Assembly: GCA_022750455.1 (NCBI GenBank)
Contig: JAKIVR010000012.1
Location: forward strand, 1 to 49,057
Direction of reading: 5' to 3'
From: Thermoplasmata archaeon
Lineage (GTDB): Archaea > Thermoplasmatota > Thermoplasmata > Lutacidiplasmatales > UBA184
DNA length: 49,057 nucleotides
Part shown: positions 25,595 to 33,097 of the stretch, one piece after another
Position numbering within the stretch: position 1 is the first letter of the stretch
Layout of the letters: each line of letters starts with the position of its first letter
Position numbers and translations under genes: made by a program
Notes under the pieces: generated by a model
What the model was told of the DNA's origin: nothing
The model's input: the letters and a program-made list of their open reading frames with translations, nothing else
Databases searched by the model: none

Positions 25595-26835
25595 GCCGCG
25601 GCGACCTCCGGTGGGAGCGCTTCGACAAGGCTCCAGAACTCGGCGTCGGTGAGCCCCGGGTGTTCGAACGCGGCCCGGTACTCCTCCAACAGCTGGCGCT
25701 GGTCGGTCTTCTGGTGAGCCTCAGTCGCGCGCTTGACGCGGTTCAGAAGCTCCGCGAGCCGGGTGTCGCTGAGCGTGATCTGTCGTTCCTTCAACTTCTC
25801 CACGAGCGCGGCCTTGCCCGTGTGCTTTCCCAAGATCATCTGACGATGCCGGCCCAACGTCTCGGGTTGGATCGGTTCGTACGTCATCGTGTGACGGAGA
25901 ATGCCGTGCGTGTGGATCCCCGCCTCGTGCGAGAAGGCGTTGTACCCGACGAGCGCCTTGTTGAGCGGGAGAGGGATCCCCGAGATCTCCTCCACGGTAC
26001 GCGACAGTTGGTAGAGGCGGTCGATCCGCAGGCCGGTCTTGACACCGTACAAGGACTCCACGGCGATCGCGACCTCCTCCAGTGACGCGTTCCCGGCCCG
26101 CTCGCCGAGACCGTTGACGCAGACGTGGGGGCAGGTGACTCCCTCCTCGAGGGCGGTGAGCGTGTTGGCCGTGGCGAGTCCGAAATCGTTGTGGCAGTGC
26201 ACGGCCCAGTCGGTCGGCTGGATCCGACGGGCGAACTCCCGCAGGAACCATCGGAACGTGAGAGGGGTCATGATCCCGACGGTGTCGGAGATCACCAACC
26301 GGTCGGCGCCCGCCTCCCGGACTCCGCGGTAGAGCCTCTCGACGAACGGCAGCGGCGCCCGGACCGTGTCCTCGGTGACGAAGGCGACGTGGAGTCCGGC
26401 CGATTTCGCTTGGCGCACGGACGCGATCGAAGCGTCGTACACCTGATCCTGGGTCATCTGCAGCTTGTACCGGAGGTGGACTTCGCTCGCGGCGACGAAG
26501 ATGGCGATGTGACTCGCGCCGCTCTTGATCACGGCGTCGACATCATTCGGCAGAGTTCGGGCCGAGGCGAGGATCTTGGCCTTCAGACCGGCATGGGCGA
26601 GACGGTGGACCGAGGCGGCCTCCTTCTCCGAGACGACCGGGATGCCGGCGTCGATGACGCCGACGCCGATGTCCGACAGCTCCTCCGCGATCCGGAGCTT
26701 CTCGTCCGGAGAGAACACGACGCCGGGCATCTGCTCCCCGTCGCGCAGCGTCTCGTCCCAGAACACCAGATTGGGAGAGAAATGCCGCTCTGCGGCGGTC
26801 CGATCGTGGTACGTCTCGACGAGCGGAGTCTCCAT
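25591..26835 (-). CDS. leuA: 2-isopropylmalate / homocitrate synthase family (LeuA/AksA-like)
   Basis: Condenses acetyl-CoA with a 2-oxoacid. 414 residues: a TIM barrel with DETLRDGEQMPG, metal ligands in HCHNDFGLATANT and NGLGERAGNASLEE, then a short helical region with HTHGILRH. The C-terminal regulatory domain of feedback-controlled IPM synthases (about 500 residues or more) is missing, and the HCHNDFGLA/ASLEEV pattern leans towards homocitrate synthase (AksA/NifV) or citramalate synthase. I use leuA because of the downstream leuCDB genes. ATG 26835 is favoured: a TATA-like AGGTTAAGCG lies about 31 bases upstream; the frame is open further up but without family match. First gene of a six-gene operon. 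Confidence 0.85.
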   Translation of the reverse strand: METPLVETYHDRTAAERHFSPNLVFWDETLRDGEQMPGVVFSPDEKLRIAEELSDIGVGVIDAGIPVVSEKEAASVHRLAHAGLKAKILASARTLPNDVDAVIKSGASHIAIFVAASEVHLRYKLQMTQDQVYDASIASVRQAKSAGLHVAFVTEDTVRAPLPFVERLYRGVREAGADRLVISDTVGIMTPLTFRWFLREFARRIQPTDWAVHCHNDFGLATANTLTALEEGVTCPHVCVNGLGERAGNASLEEVAIAVESLYGVKTGLRIDRLYQLSRTVEEISGIPLPLNKALVGYNAFSHEAGIHTHGILRHTMTYEPIQPETLGRHRQMILGKHTGKAALVEKLKERQITLSDTRLAELLNRVKRATEAHQKTDQRQLLEEYRAAFEHPGLTDAEFWSLVEALPPEVAAA

Positions 26836-26860
26836 CGGTGGGCGAGAAACCGCTCGATTC

Positions 26861-26870
26861 CGCTTAACCT
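26861..26870 (-). promoter_or_regulatory. TATA-like box of the leuA-DUF35 operon
   Basis: Minus-strand AGGTTAAGCG, centred 31 bases before the ATG at 26835, so the leader is about five bases. It shares the 244-base divergent gap (26836-27079) with the korA promoter. Confidence 0.45.
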
Positions 26871-27012
26871 TTGTCGGATTCCGACTCCCCCACATGCTCT
26901 CATGGAGCCGGTCGTGAGCGTCCGGGTCCGACGTTCCCGGGACCCGGGTCCCTCCCTCGCCTCCGTCGACCGGGGCGCGACGAGCCCGAATTCTCGGCGG
27001 GGCCGCCCCCAC

Positions 27013-27021
27013 GGTTAAATA
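27013..27021 (+). promoter_or_regulatory. TATA-like box of the korAB operon
   Basis: GGTTAAATA in the divergent gap. Transcription would start near 27043, which excludes the upstream ATG at 27032 as a start and supports the ATG at 27080 with its GAGAGGTTAG ribosome-binding site (27069-27078). Confidence 0.55.
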
Positions 27022-27079
27022 CCGGCGGAGAATGAAAACGTCTGACGACCCGGCCCGAGGGCCGGGCGAGAGGTTAGCG

Positions 27080-28888
27080 ATGAGCGCACCGGCAATTCCG
27101 ACGGCGGACCGGTCGAGTCAGACCGGACCGGCCGTAGGCGGTTCCCCGAAGGAATTGACCGATCTCGCCGTCCTCATCGGGGGACAAGGCGGGGACGGAA
27201 CCCTCACGGTCGCCGACCTGCTGGCCCGATACTTCCATCGTCGGGGGCTCTACGTCTACCTGTCCCGGAACGTCCTGTCCCGGATCCGAGGCGGCCACGC
27301 CGACTCCTCGGTCCGCGCGTCGGTGGACCCGACCACGTCGATCAAGTCGGAGATGGAACTGATCGTCGCCTTCGACGCGCAGTCCCTGGAACTCGGGCTC
27401 CCCGAGCTCGCCCCCGATGGCTTGGTCCTTTACGATTCTTCCTCCTTCCATAGTGACCGGCCGAACGCCATCGGGCTGCCGTTCGCGACGCTCGCCGGGA
27501 GTCAGCTCGGACAGCCGATCTACAAGAACACGACCGCGTACGGCGTGGTCTCGTACCTGCTCGGATTTGACCCGGCCGAGACCCGCGCCGTCATCGAAGA
27601 GCGGTTCCAACGACGGAGCCCGGAAGCGCTCGAGAAGAACCTGAAGGCCATCGAGATCGGTCGGAAGGCCGCGGCCGAGCACCCGGAGCTCGCGCAGCGC
27701 TGGAGCGTGGCCAAGGGTTCGCTCTCCGGCTACCGGATCATGGCGGGCAACCAGGCGGTCGCCCTCGGATTCGTCGTCGGTGGGGGACGCTTCTTCGCGG
27801 GGTACCCGATCACACCCGCCACGGAGATCATGGAGTACTTGGGACGGTACCTTCCTTCGATGCACGGCGTCGTGCGTCAGGCCGAGGACGAGCTGGCATC
27901 GATCAACATGGTGATCGGGGCCGCGTACGCGGGAGCCCGCGCGATGACCTCCACGAGCGGCCCGGGACTCTCCCTGATGACGGAGGGGATCGGCCACGCG
28001 GGCGCCGCCGAGATCCCGATCTTGGTCGCCGACTGCCAACGCGTCGGGCCCTCCACCGGCCAGCCGACCCGACATGAGCAGTCCGACCTCTCCCACCTCG
28101 TCCACATCGGCCACGGGGAGTTCCCGCGGTTCGTGATCTCGCCGGGGAGCATCGAGGACTGTTTCTATCTCACGATCGACGCCCTCAACCTCGCCGAGAG
28201 ATGGCGGTTGCCCGTGATCCTTCTCCTCGACCAAGCGCTCTGCCAGAACGGGACGTCGACCCCCCCGTTCGATCTGAACGGGCTCCGCGTCGACCGGGGC
28301 AAGCGCCTCTCGGCCGAGGAGGTAGCGAAGCTCGAGGCGTACCAATACTACAAGTTCACGCCCGATGGATCCTCCCCATACGCCCCGCCGGGAACCCCGG
28401 GCATCACGGCCCAAGTGACGGGGAACGAGCACGACGAGTTCGGGCACGTCAGCGTCAACATCCCGAACCGGAACAAGATGATGGCCAAGCGGATGGAGAA
28501 GCTCATCCACGCCCTGCCGGAGCTCCCCCGACCGCGCACGTTCGGCGAGCCGACCGCGCGGATCGGTCTGATCGCCTACGGGAGCACGGAAGGACCCGTT
28601 CGGGAGGCCCAGGAGATCCTCGCCGCGAAGGGGACCCCGACGAAGTTCCTGCAGATCCGGACGATCTTCCCCGTGCTCACGGACACGATCGTCCCGTTCT
28701 TGGAATCCGTCGACGTCGCCTACGTCGTGGAGCACAACTACACGGGTCAGCTCGCCGCGCTGCTCCGCGGGGCGATGCCCGAGCACCACAAGCGGATCCA
28801 ATCGATCGTCAAGTACGACGGCTTCTCGTTCCGCGGGCCCGAGCTCGTCGCCGCCCTCGAGGGGAGGAAGAATGGTCCAGTCCGCTAA
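27080..28888 (+). CDS. korA: 2-oxoacid:ferredoxin oxidoreductase, fused gamma-alpha subunit
   Basis: Oxidatively decarboxylates a 2-oxoacid (most likely 2-oxoglutarate) to acyl-CoA and reduces ferredoxin. 602 residues: an N-terminal gamma domain (LIGGQGGDGT, then SRNVLSRIRGGHAD) is fused to the alpha domain that begins around residue 225 (GNQAVALGFV) and holds the YPITPATEI motif of the thiamine-enzyme family. The alpha domain includes the TSTSGPGLSLM stretch. ATG 27080 is chosen over 27032 on promoter and ribosome-binding grounds. The end overlaps korB by 17 bases. Substrate specificity (2-oxoglutarate or pyruvate) is not fixed by sequence alone, but sucCD and gltA in the window favour 2-oxoglutarate. 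Confidence 0.93.
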   Translation: MSAPAIPTADRSSQTGPAVGGSPKELTDLAVLIGGQGGDGTLTVADLLARYFHRRGLYVYLSRNVLSRIRGGHADSSVRASVDPTTSIKSEMELIVAFDAQSLELGLPELAPDGLVLYDSSSFHSDRPNAIGLPFATLAGSQLGQPIYKNTTAYGVVSYLLGFDPAETRAVIEERFQRRSPEALEKNLKAIEIGRKAAAEHPELAQRWSVAKGSLSGYRIMAGNQAVALGFVVGGGRFFAGYPITPATEIMEYLGRYLPSMHGVVRQAEDELASINMVIGAAYAGARAMTSTSGPGLSLMTEGIGHAGAAEIPILVADCQRVGPSTGQPTRHEQSDLSHLVHIGHGEFPRFVISPGSIEDCFYLTIDALNLAERWRLPVILLLDQALCQNGTSTPPFDLNGLRVDRGKRLSAEEVAKLEAYQYYKFTPDGSSPYAPPGTPGITAQVTGNEHDEFGHVSVNIPNRNKMMAKRMEKLIHALPELPRPRTFGEPTARIGLIAYGSTEGPVREAQEILAAKGTPTKFLQIRTIFPVLTDTIVPFLESVDVAYVVEHNYTGQLAALLRGAMPEHHKRIQSIVKYDGFSFRGPELVAALEGRKNGPVR

Positions 28889-29747
28889 GGCGATCCCTTC
28901 GACGTGGTGCCCCGGCTGCGGGGACTTCGGACTGCTGGCGGCGGTGAAGAAGGCGCTCATCGAGCTCAAGGTCCCCCAGCACCAGACCGTGCTCGTCGGC
29001 GGCATCGGTTGCTCCGGCGGCATCCACAACTTCCTGGAGATCAACGGCCTCCACGCCCTGCACGGCCGCCTGCTCGCCCAAGCCGTCGGGGTGAAGCTCG
29101 CCAATCCCGAGCTGATGGTCATCGCCGCGGGGGGCGACGGCGACGGGTACGCCATCGGGATGGGACATTTCATGCACGCGTTCAAGAAGAACGCGTCGTT
29201 CCTCTACCTCGTCATGATGAACGAGACGTACGGACTGACCAAGGGGCAGGCGTCCCCGACGGCCCCCATCGGCTTCGAGGGGAACGTCGAACGTCCGTTC
29301 GATGCGATCCTCGCCGCGCTCTCCCAGCCCGTGCCGAACTTCGTGGCCCGGACGTTCTCGGGCGATCCGAAGACGATGACCAAGATCATCGTCGAGGCGC
29401 TCCGGTTCAACCAAGAGGGACGCGGCTTCGCGTTCATCGAAGACCTCTCCCCGTGCATCACCTACAACGACACGTTCAAGCTCTGGCGGGAGAAGGTCGT
29501 CGACCTCGCCACGCTCCCCGGCAACGACCCGTCGAACCGGTCCACCACGTTCCGACAGTACCTCGAAGTCGTCGAGTCGGGACGGATCCCGATCGGGGTG
29601 ATGCACCGGCCGGCCACCGTCAGCGCAGAGGTCGAATCGTTGGAGCTCAAGCTGCTCCCCGACCACATCGGTCCGGCGAACGCCGGCATCGAACTCAGCG
29701 AAGAGAACCTGACCGGCTACCGCAAGCTCCTCGCCTCCGTGAGGTGA
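28872..29747 (+). CDS. korB: 2-oxoacid:ferredoxin oxidoreductase, beta subunit
   Basis: Thiamine-diphosphate and [4Fe-4S] subunit, 291 residues. WCPGCGDFG (cysteines 13 and 16), a third cysteine in GGIGCSGG, and GGDGDGYAIG followed by NETYGLTKGQ for Mg-thiamine binding are visible; a fourth cluster ligand is likely the cysteine in DLSPCITYN. No separate delta (ferredoxin) subunit is encoded nearby, as in other two-subunit archaeal enzymes. The ribosome-binding GAGGGGAGGA lies inside the korA end. It is followed after one base by a secreted-protein gene. Confidence 0.94.
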   Translation: MVQSAKAIPSTWCPGCGDFGLLAAVKKALIELKVPQHQTVLVGGIGCSGGIHNFLEINGLHALHGRLLAQAVGVKLANPELMVIAAGGDGDGYAIGMGHFMHAFKKNASFLYLVMMNETYGLTKGQASPTAPIGFEGNVERPFDAILAALSQPVPNFVARTFSGDPKTMTKIIVEALRFNQEGRGFAFIEDLSPCITYNDTFKLWREKVVDLATLPGNDPSNRSTTFRQYLEVVESGRIPIGVMHRPATVSAEVESLELKLLPDHIGPANAGIELSEENLTGYRKLLASVR

Positions 29748-29748
29748 G

Positions 29749-30699
29749 ATGCCGTCGCGCCGCGGCGCGATCTGGCGGGCGATCACCGTCGGATCCGTGG
29801 TCGCCCTGCTCTTGGTGGGAGCCCCGCTCGCGAGCGCTCTCCCCGCGCTCCCCTCGTATGCGGGGGTCGATCTCACGTTGGCGACGAACGGAACGTTGAC
29901 GATCGCGGTCACCAGCCAAGTGACCAACGGCTCGGCGCTCCGCTTCGCCATGGACGGGAACTTCACGCCGCTCTTGGGGGTGCTCCAGTTGAACGCCTCC
30001 GAGACCGCGAAGATCGTGGGGACGATCAACGGGCTCGAGAGCAGCCCGTTCACCGCGTCCCTCTTCGGCAATCGGAACGGGCAAGTCAGCGCCTACGAGG
30101 TGACGACGTTCGAGAGCTTGATCGGGCGCGAGTCGAGCCTCGTGCCGAAGGGCCTCCTCGGCGGCACCGGAGTGCTCCCGAGCACCCTGGACGGAGCCCC
30201 CCCCCTCAGTGAGTCGGTGGGAAGTGTACTTTTCACCGGAGCGACCGGGTCCGATACTTCGACCGCGCCGATCGGCGTGCAAGTCCAATCGTCCGATGCC
30301 TTCGACTTCGCCGGTTCGACCCACACGTTGACGCTCGGCAGCCCCAGCCTTCCGTTCGGATTGCCGGGTTCGCTCGACCTGAACCTCTCCTTCACGACCC
30401 CGGCGGGGGAGATGATCACCGGGGTGAGCGGGACGACGACCGACCACGTCTCCAACGACCCGCTCGGCTGGGGCGCTGCGTCGATGCACGGGACGGTCGT
30501 GGCCGCGACGAACTCGTCGGTCACGGTCGAATTCCAAAACGCTCCGCCGGTCGGGACGATCGCGATCATCCTCGGATCCCTCGCCGTCGGGGGGTTGGTC
30601 GCCGGTGGGTGGCTCTGGCGTCGCCGGGCGAGGGCTCCAGCCACACCGTTGGTCCCTCCGACCTCGCCGGTCCCCCTGGGGCCGCCCCCAGCGCCATGA
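29749..30699 (+). CDS. Membrane-anchored extracellular protein in the kor-tiaS unit, unknown
   Basis: 316 residues: a signal peptide (ITVGSVVALLLVGAPLASA), an extracellular beta-rich region with N-x-S/T sites (NGTLT, NASET, NSSVT), one transmembrane helix (IAIILGSLAVGGLVAGGWLW, about 272-291) and a Pro-rich basic tail. No domain was recognised. The ATG lies one base after the korB stop and its own TGA overlaps the tiaS ATG, so it is in the same transcript as metabolic and tRNA-modification genes; that placement says nothing clear about function. Confidence 0.75.
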   Translation: MPSRRGAIWRAITVGSVVALLLVGAPLASALPALPSYAGVDLTLATNGTLTIAVTSQVTNGSALRFAMDGNFTPLLGVLQLNASETAKIVGTINGLESSPFTASLFGNRNGQVSAYEVTTFESLIGRESSLVPKGLLGGTGVLPSTLDGAPPLSESVGSVLFTGATGSDTSTAPIGVQVQSSDAFDFAGSTHTLTLGSPSLPFGLPGSLDLNLSFTTPAGEMITGVSGTTTDHVSNDPLGWGAASMHGTVVAATNSSVTVEFQNAPPVGTIAIILGSLAVGGLVAGGWLWRRRARAPATPLVPPTSPVPLGPPPAP

Positions 30700-32066
30700 C
30701 GTGGCTCGGCGTCGACGACACCGACGGCCCGGAGGGGGGCTGCACGACGTTCGTTCTCACCGAGATCCTCCGCACGGCCCATGCCCTCGGCATCGATCCG
30801 ATCGGCTGGCCCCGATTGGTGCGTCTGAATCCGAACGTCCCGTGGAAGACGCGGGGGAACGCGTCCCTCGGCGTGCGTCTCGGCCACGGCCGAGGCCGTA
30901 CGCACCCGGTCGCCCAGCTCCCGGAAGGGGCCATCCGAGGATACTCCCGAGGGACGCCACTCCCCCGGCGCGAACGATCGAGGGTTTTCGACGAACTGTG
31001 GCACGTCGTCGAACGGAGCTGTGGCCGGGGGTCGCCGCCTCCGGATCCGGCGTTGGTGCTCTCCCCGCGGCAGCTGCCCCCCTCGATCTACTGGACCGCC
31101 GTGGGGCGGGAAGTCCAGGCCCGGGACGTCTCCCGCGTCCTCGAACGGGAGGGGGCGTTGGTCCGGGCCGCCGGCGATGGTCGAGGGATCATCGGCGCGG
31201 CGGCCGCCATCTCGTGGCCCGAGGCGCGCCCGACCTGGGAGATCATCACCTATCGGCCGCAACAACGGTGGGGCTCGATGCGTCGCGTCGATCTCGGCTC
31301 GGTTCGGCGGCTCTCCCGCGCGGTCCCGGAAACGTTCCTCTCCTTCGACGCCGGTCAGAATCGACTGCTGGTGACCCCCCACACTCCGTGCCCGATCCTG
31401 TACGGGATCCGGGCGACGAGCCCGAAGAGGCTGCCGGGTTTGGTAGCGCGCGTCCGTTCGGAACCGGTGGAACGCTGGTGTCTCTTCGTCAGCAACCAGG
31501 GGACCGGCGACCACGTTCGGAGCCGAGCGATCTCGGAGCTCCGTCCGTTCGACGCCGCGATCCTCGACGGGGAGGTCGCCGATCTCCCGACGGTGCGAAC
31601 GGGGGGACACTGGCGCTTCCGATTGCGGGAGCCCGGAGGCCCCTCGATCGATTGCTGGGCGTTCGAACCCAGCAAGGTCCTTCCGTCGGTCGTCCGCCAG
31701 CTCGTCCCCGGGGACCGGGTCCGAGTCTGGGGAGGCATGGGAGCCGAGGGACCGTTCCGTCTCGAGGGGGTGATCGTTCGACACTTGGCGATCCGCCGGA
31801 CGAGGGGCCCGAACCCGAAGTGCCCCCGGTGTGGCCGGGCGACCCACAGTGCCGGTCGGGGACGGGCGTTCCGCTGCCGTCCATGCCGCCTCCAACTCCC
31901 CCCGGAGAGCCGAGCCGACACCATCGAGACGACCGGATTGAATCTGCGCCGGTACGATCCCGTGCCTTCGGCCCGACGACATCTGCACCCGCTTGCCCCG
32001 GAAGGAGAGCGGGATGCTACCCCGTGGCGTGCCGTGGTGGCCCGGTCGCCGAGAACCGATTTATAG
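30696..32066 (+). CDS. tiaS: tRNA(Ile2) 2-agmatinylcytidine synthetase
   Basis: Attaches agmatine to C34 of the isoleucine tRNA with CAU anticodon so that it reads AUA; found only in archaea. 456 residues. The N-terminal signature VDDTDGPEGGCTT (about 6-18) is followed by the kinase-like domain (VPWKTRGNASL), the central TiaS-specific region (SRAISELRPFDAAILDG), an OB-fold near 340, and a zinc ribbon with C376-x2-C379 and C394-x2-C397. The ATG overlaps the preceding TGA; the open frame upstream belongs to the secreted-protein gene read in another frame. The last 50 residues beyond the ribbon look poorly ordered. Confidence 0.94.
   Translation: MTWLGVDDTDGPEGGCTTFVLTEILRTAHALGIDPIGWPRLVRLNPNVPWKTRGNASLGVRLGHGRGRTHPVAQLPEGAIRGYSRGTPLPRRERSRVFDELWHVVERSCGRGSPPPDPALVLSPRQLPPSIYWTAVGREVQARDVSRVLEREGALVRAAGDGRGIIGAAAAISWPEARPTWEIITYRPQQRWGSMRRVDLGSVRRLSRAVPETFLSFDAGQNRLLVTPHTPCPILYGIRATSPKRLPGLVARVRSEPVERWCLFVSNQGTGDHVRSRAISELRPFDAAILDGEVADLPTVRTGGHWRFRLREPGGPSIDCWAFEPSKVLPSVVRQLVPGDRVRVWGGMGAEGPFRLEGVIVRHLAIRRTRGPNPKCPRCGRATHSAGRGRAFRCRPCRLQLPPESRADTIETTGLNLRRYDPVPSARRHLHPLAPEGERDATPWRAVVARSPRTDL
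32060..32066 (+). promoter_or_regulatory. TATA-like box of htpX, inside the tiaS end
   Basis: TTTATAG overlapping the last codons of tiaS. Its centre is about 27 bases before the htpX ATG at 32090, which predicts a leaderless mRNA. Confidence 0.55.
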
Positions 32067-32089
32067 CAACTTCCGGTCGTCGGAGTTCT

Positions 32090-33022
32090 ATGACGTCGGC
32101 CACCATGAAGACCGCCCTCCTGTTCGGGGTGATCATCGGTCTGTTCATCGTCGTCGGGGGAATCCTCGGGGCGTGGCTGTTCGGAAGCCTGATCGCCGGG
32201 CTTCTGATCGCCCTCGCCCTCGGGGCCGTGTTCAACCTTATCTCCTACTTCTTCTGCGACAAGTTCGTCATCTGGAGCTCCCACGCCAAGATCGTCACCG
32301 CGGCCGAGGCCCCCCGCCTCGCCAAGATCGTCGACGAGCTGGCCCCAAAGTTCGGACTGGTCAAGCCTCGCTTGGCCCTGATCCCGAGCCAGGCCCCGAA
32401 CGCGTTCGCCACGGGAAGGAACCCCGAGCACGCCATCGTCGCCGCCACGGAAGGGATCCTCCGGCTCTGCGATGACCGGGAGCTGCGCGGGGTCTTGGCC
32501 CATGAGCTCGCGCACGTGAAGGACCGCGACATCCTGGTGATGACGTTCGCCGCCACGGTCGCCGGCGCGATCTCGTTCGCGGCCCAGATGGTGCTGTTCC
32601 AGTCGTTGTTCGGGGGCGGCGGCAACCGCGGGGGACAGAACTTCATTGTCGTGATCATCGCCGCCATCACCGCTCCGATCGCGGCGCTGCTCATTCAACT
32701 GGCCATCTCCCGGTCGCGCGAGCTTCACGCCGATGAGGTCGGAGCGATGACGATCGGAGACCCGAACGCCCTGGCCGACGCGTTGCAGAAGCTCGAGGAG
32801 GGAACCTCCCGGAACCCCCAACCGATCGGGACGCCGGCCACCGCGGCCCTCTGCATCGTGAACCCGCTTCGGGGCGGCGCCCTCGCCACTCTCTTCTCGA
32901 CGCACCCCCCCATCGGCGAGCGGATCCGGATCCTCCGCCAGATGGCCTCGAGGATGCCCCCGAACTTCGGCGGCGTCGTGCCTCGGCCCCTCCGGTCCGG
33001 CGCCCGCGCCGGCCACGCCTAG
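32090..33022 (+). CDS. htpX: Zinc metalloprotease HtpX (M48)
   Basis: Membrane-bound protease of the M48B family that degrades misfolded membrane proteins in bacteria, 310 residues. Two N-terminal transmembrane helices, the zinc motif HELAHVKDRD, a second pair of membrane segments and the third ligand region RSRELHADEVGA are all present. The start at 32090 fits the TATA spacing; the next ATG (MKTALLF) is five codons downstream. C-terminal HPPIGERIRIL is typical of the family. It stands alone between tiaS and hisS, with its own promoter. Confidence 0.94.
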   Translation: MTSATMKTALLFGVIIGLFIVVGGILGAWLFGSLIAGLLIALALGAVFNLISYFFCDKFVIWSSHAKIVTAAEAPRLAKIVDELAPKFGLVKPRLALIPSQAPNAFATGRNPEHAIVAATEGILRLCDDRELRGVLAHELAHVKDRDILVMTFAATVAGAISFAAQMVLFQSLFGGGGNRGGQNFIVVIIAAITAPIAALLIQLAISRSRELHADEVGAMTIGDPNALADALQKLEEGTSRNPQPIGTPATAALCIVNPLRGGALATLFSTHPPIGERIRILRQMASRMPPNFGGVVPRPLRSGARAGHA

Positions 33023-33066
33023 GCGGCCCCCGACCGATCGTGGCTCGGCGGCTCCGAGCACCGAGG

Positions 33067-33073
33067 CATTAAG
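33067..33073 (+). promoter_or_regulatory. TATA-like box of hisS
   Basis: CATTAAG, centred 28 bases before the GTG start at 33098. No ribosome-binding site intervenes, consistent with a leaderless GTG start. Confidence 0.5.
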
Positions 33074-33097
33074 ACCGACCCGTCTCCTCACGGCGGC

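Noticed and set aside
23579-25717. 712-codon frame antisense to leuB/leuD/leuC
   Set aside because: Overlaps three certain genes and has no recognisable domain.
27074-29185. 703-codon frame antisense to korA/korB
   Set aside because: Same GC-driven artefact; the kor genes have all cofactor motifs.
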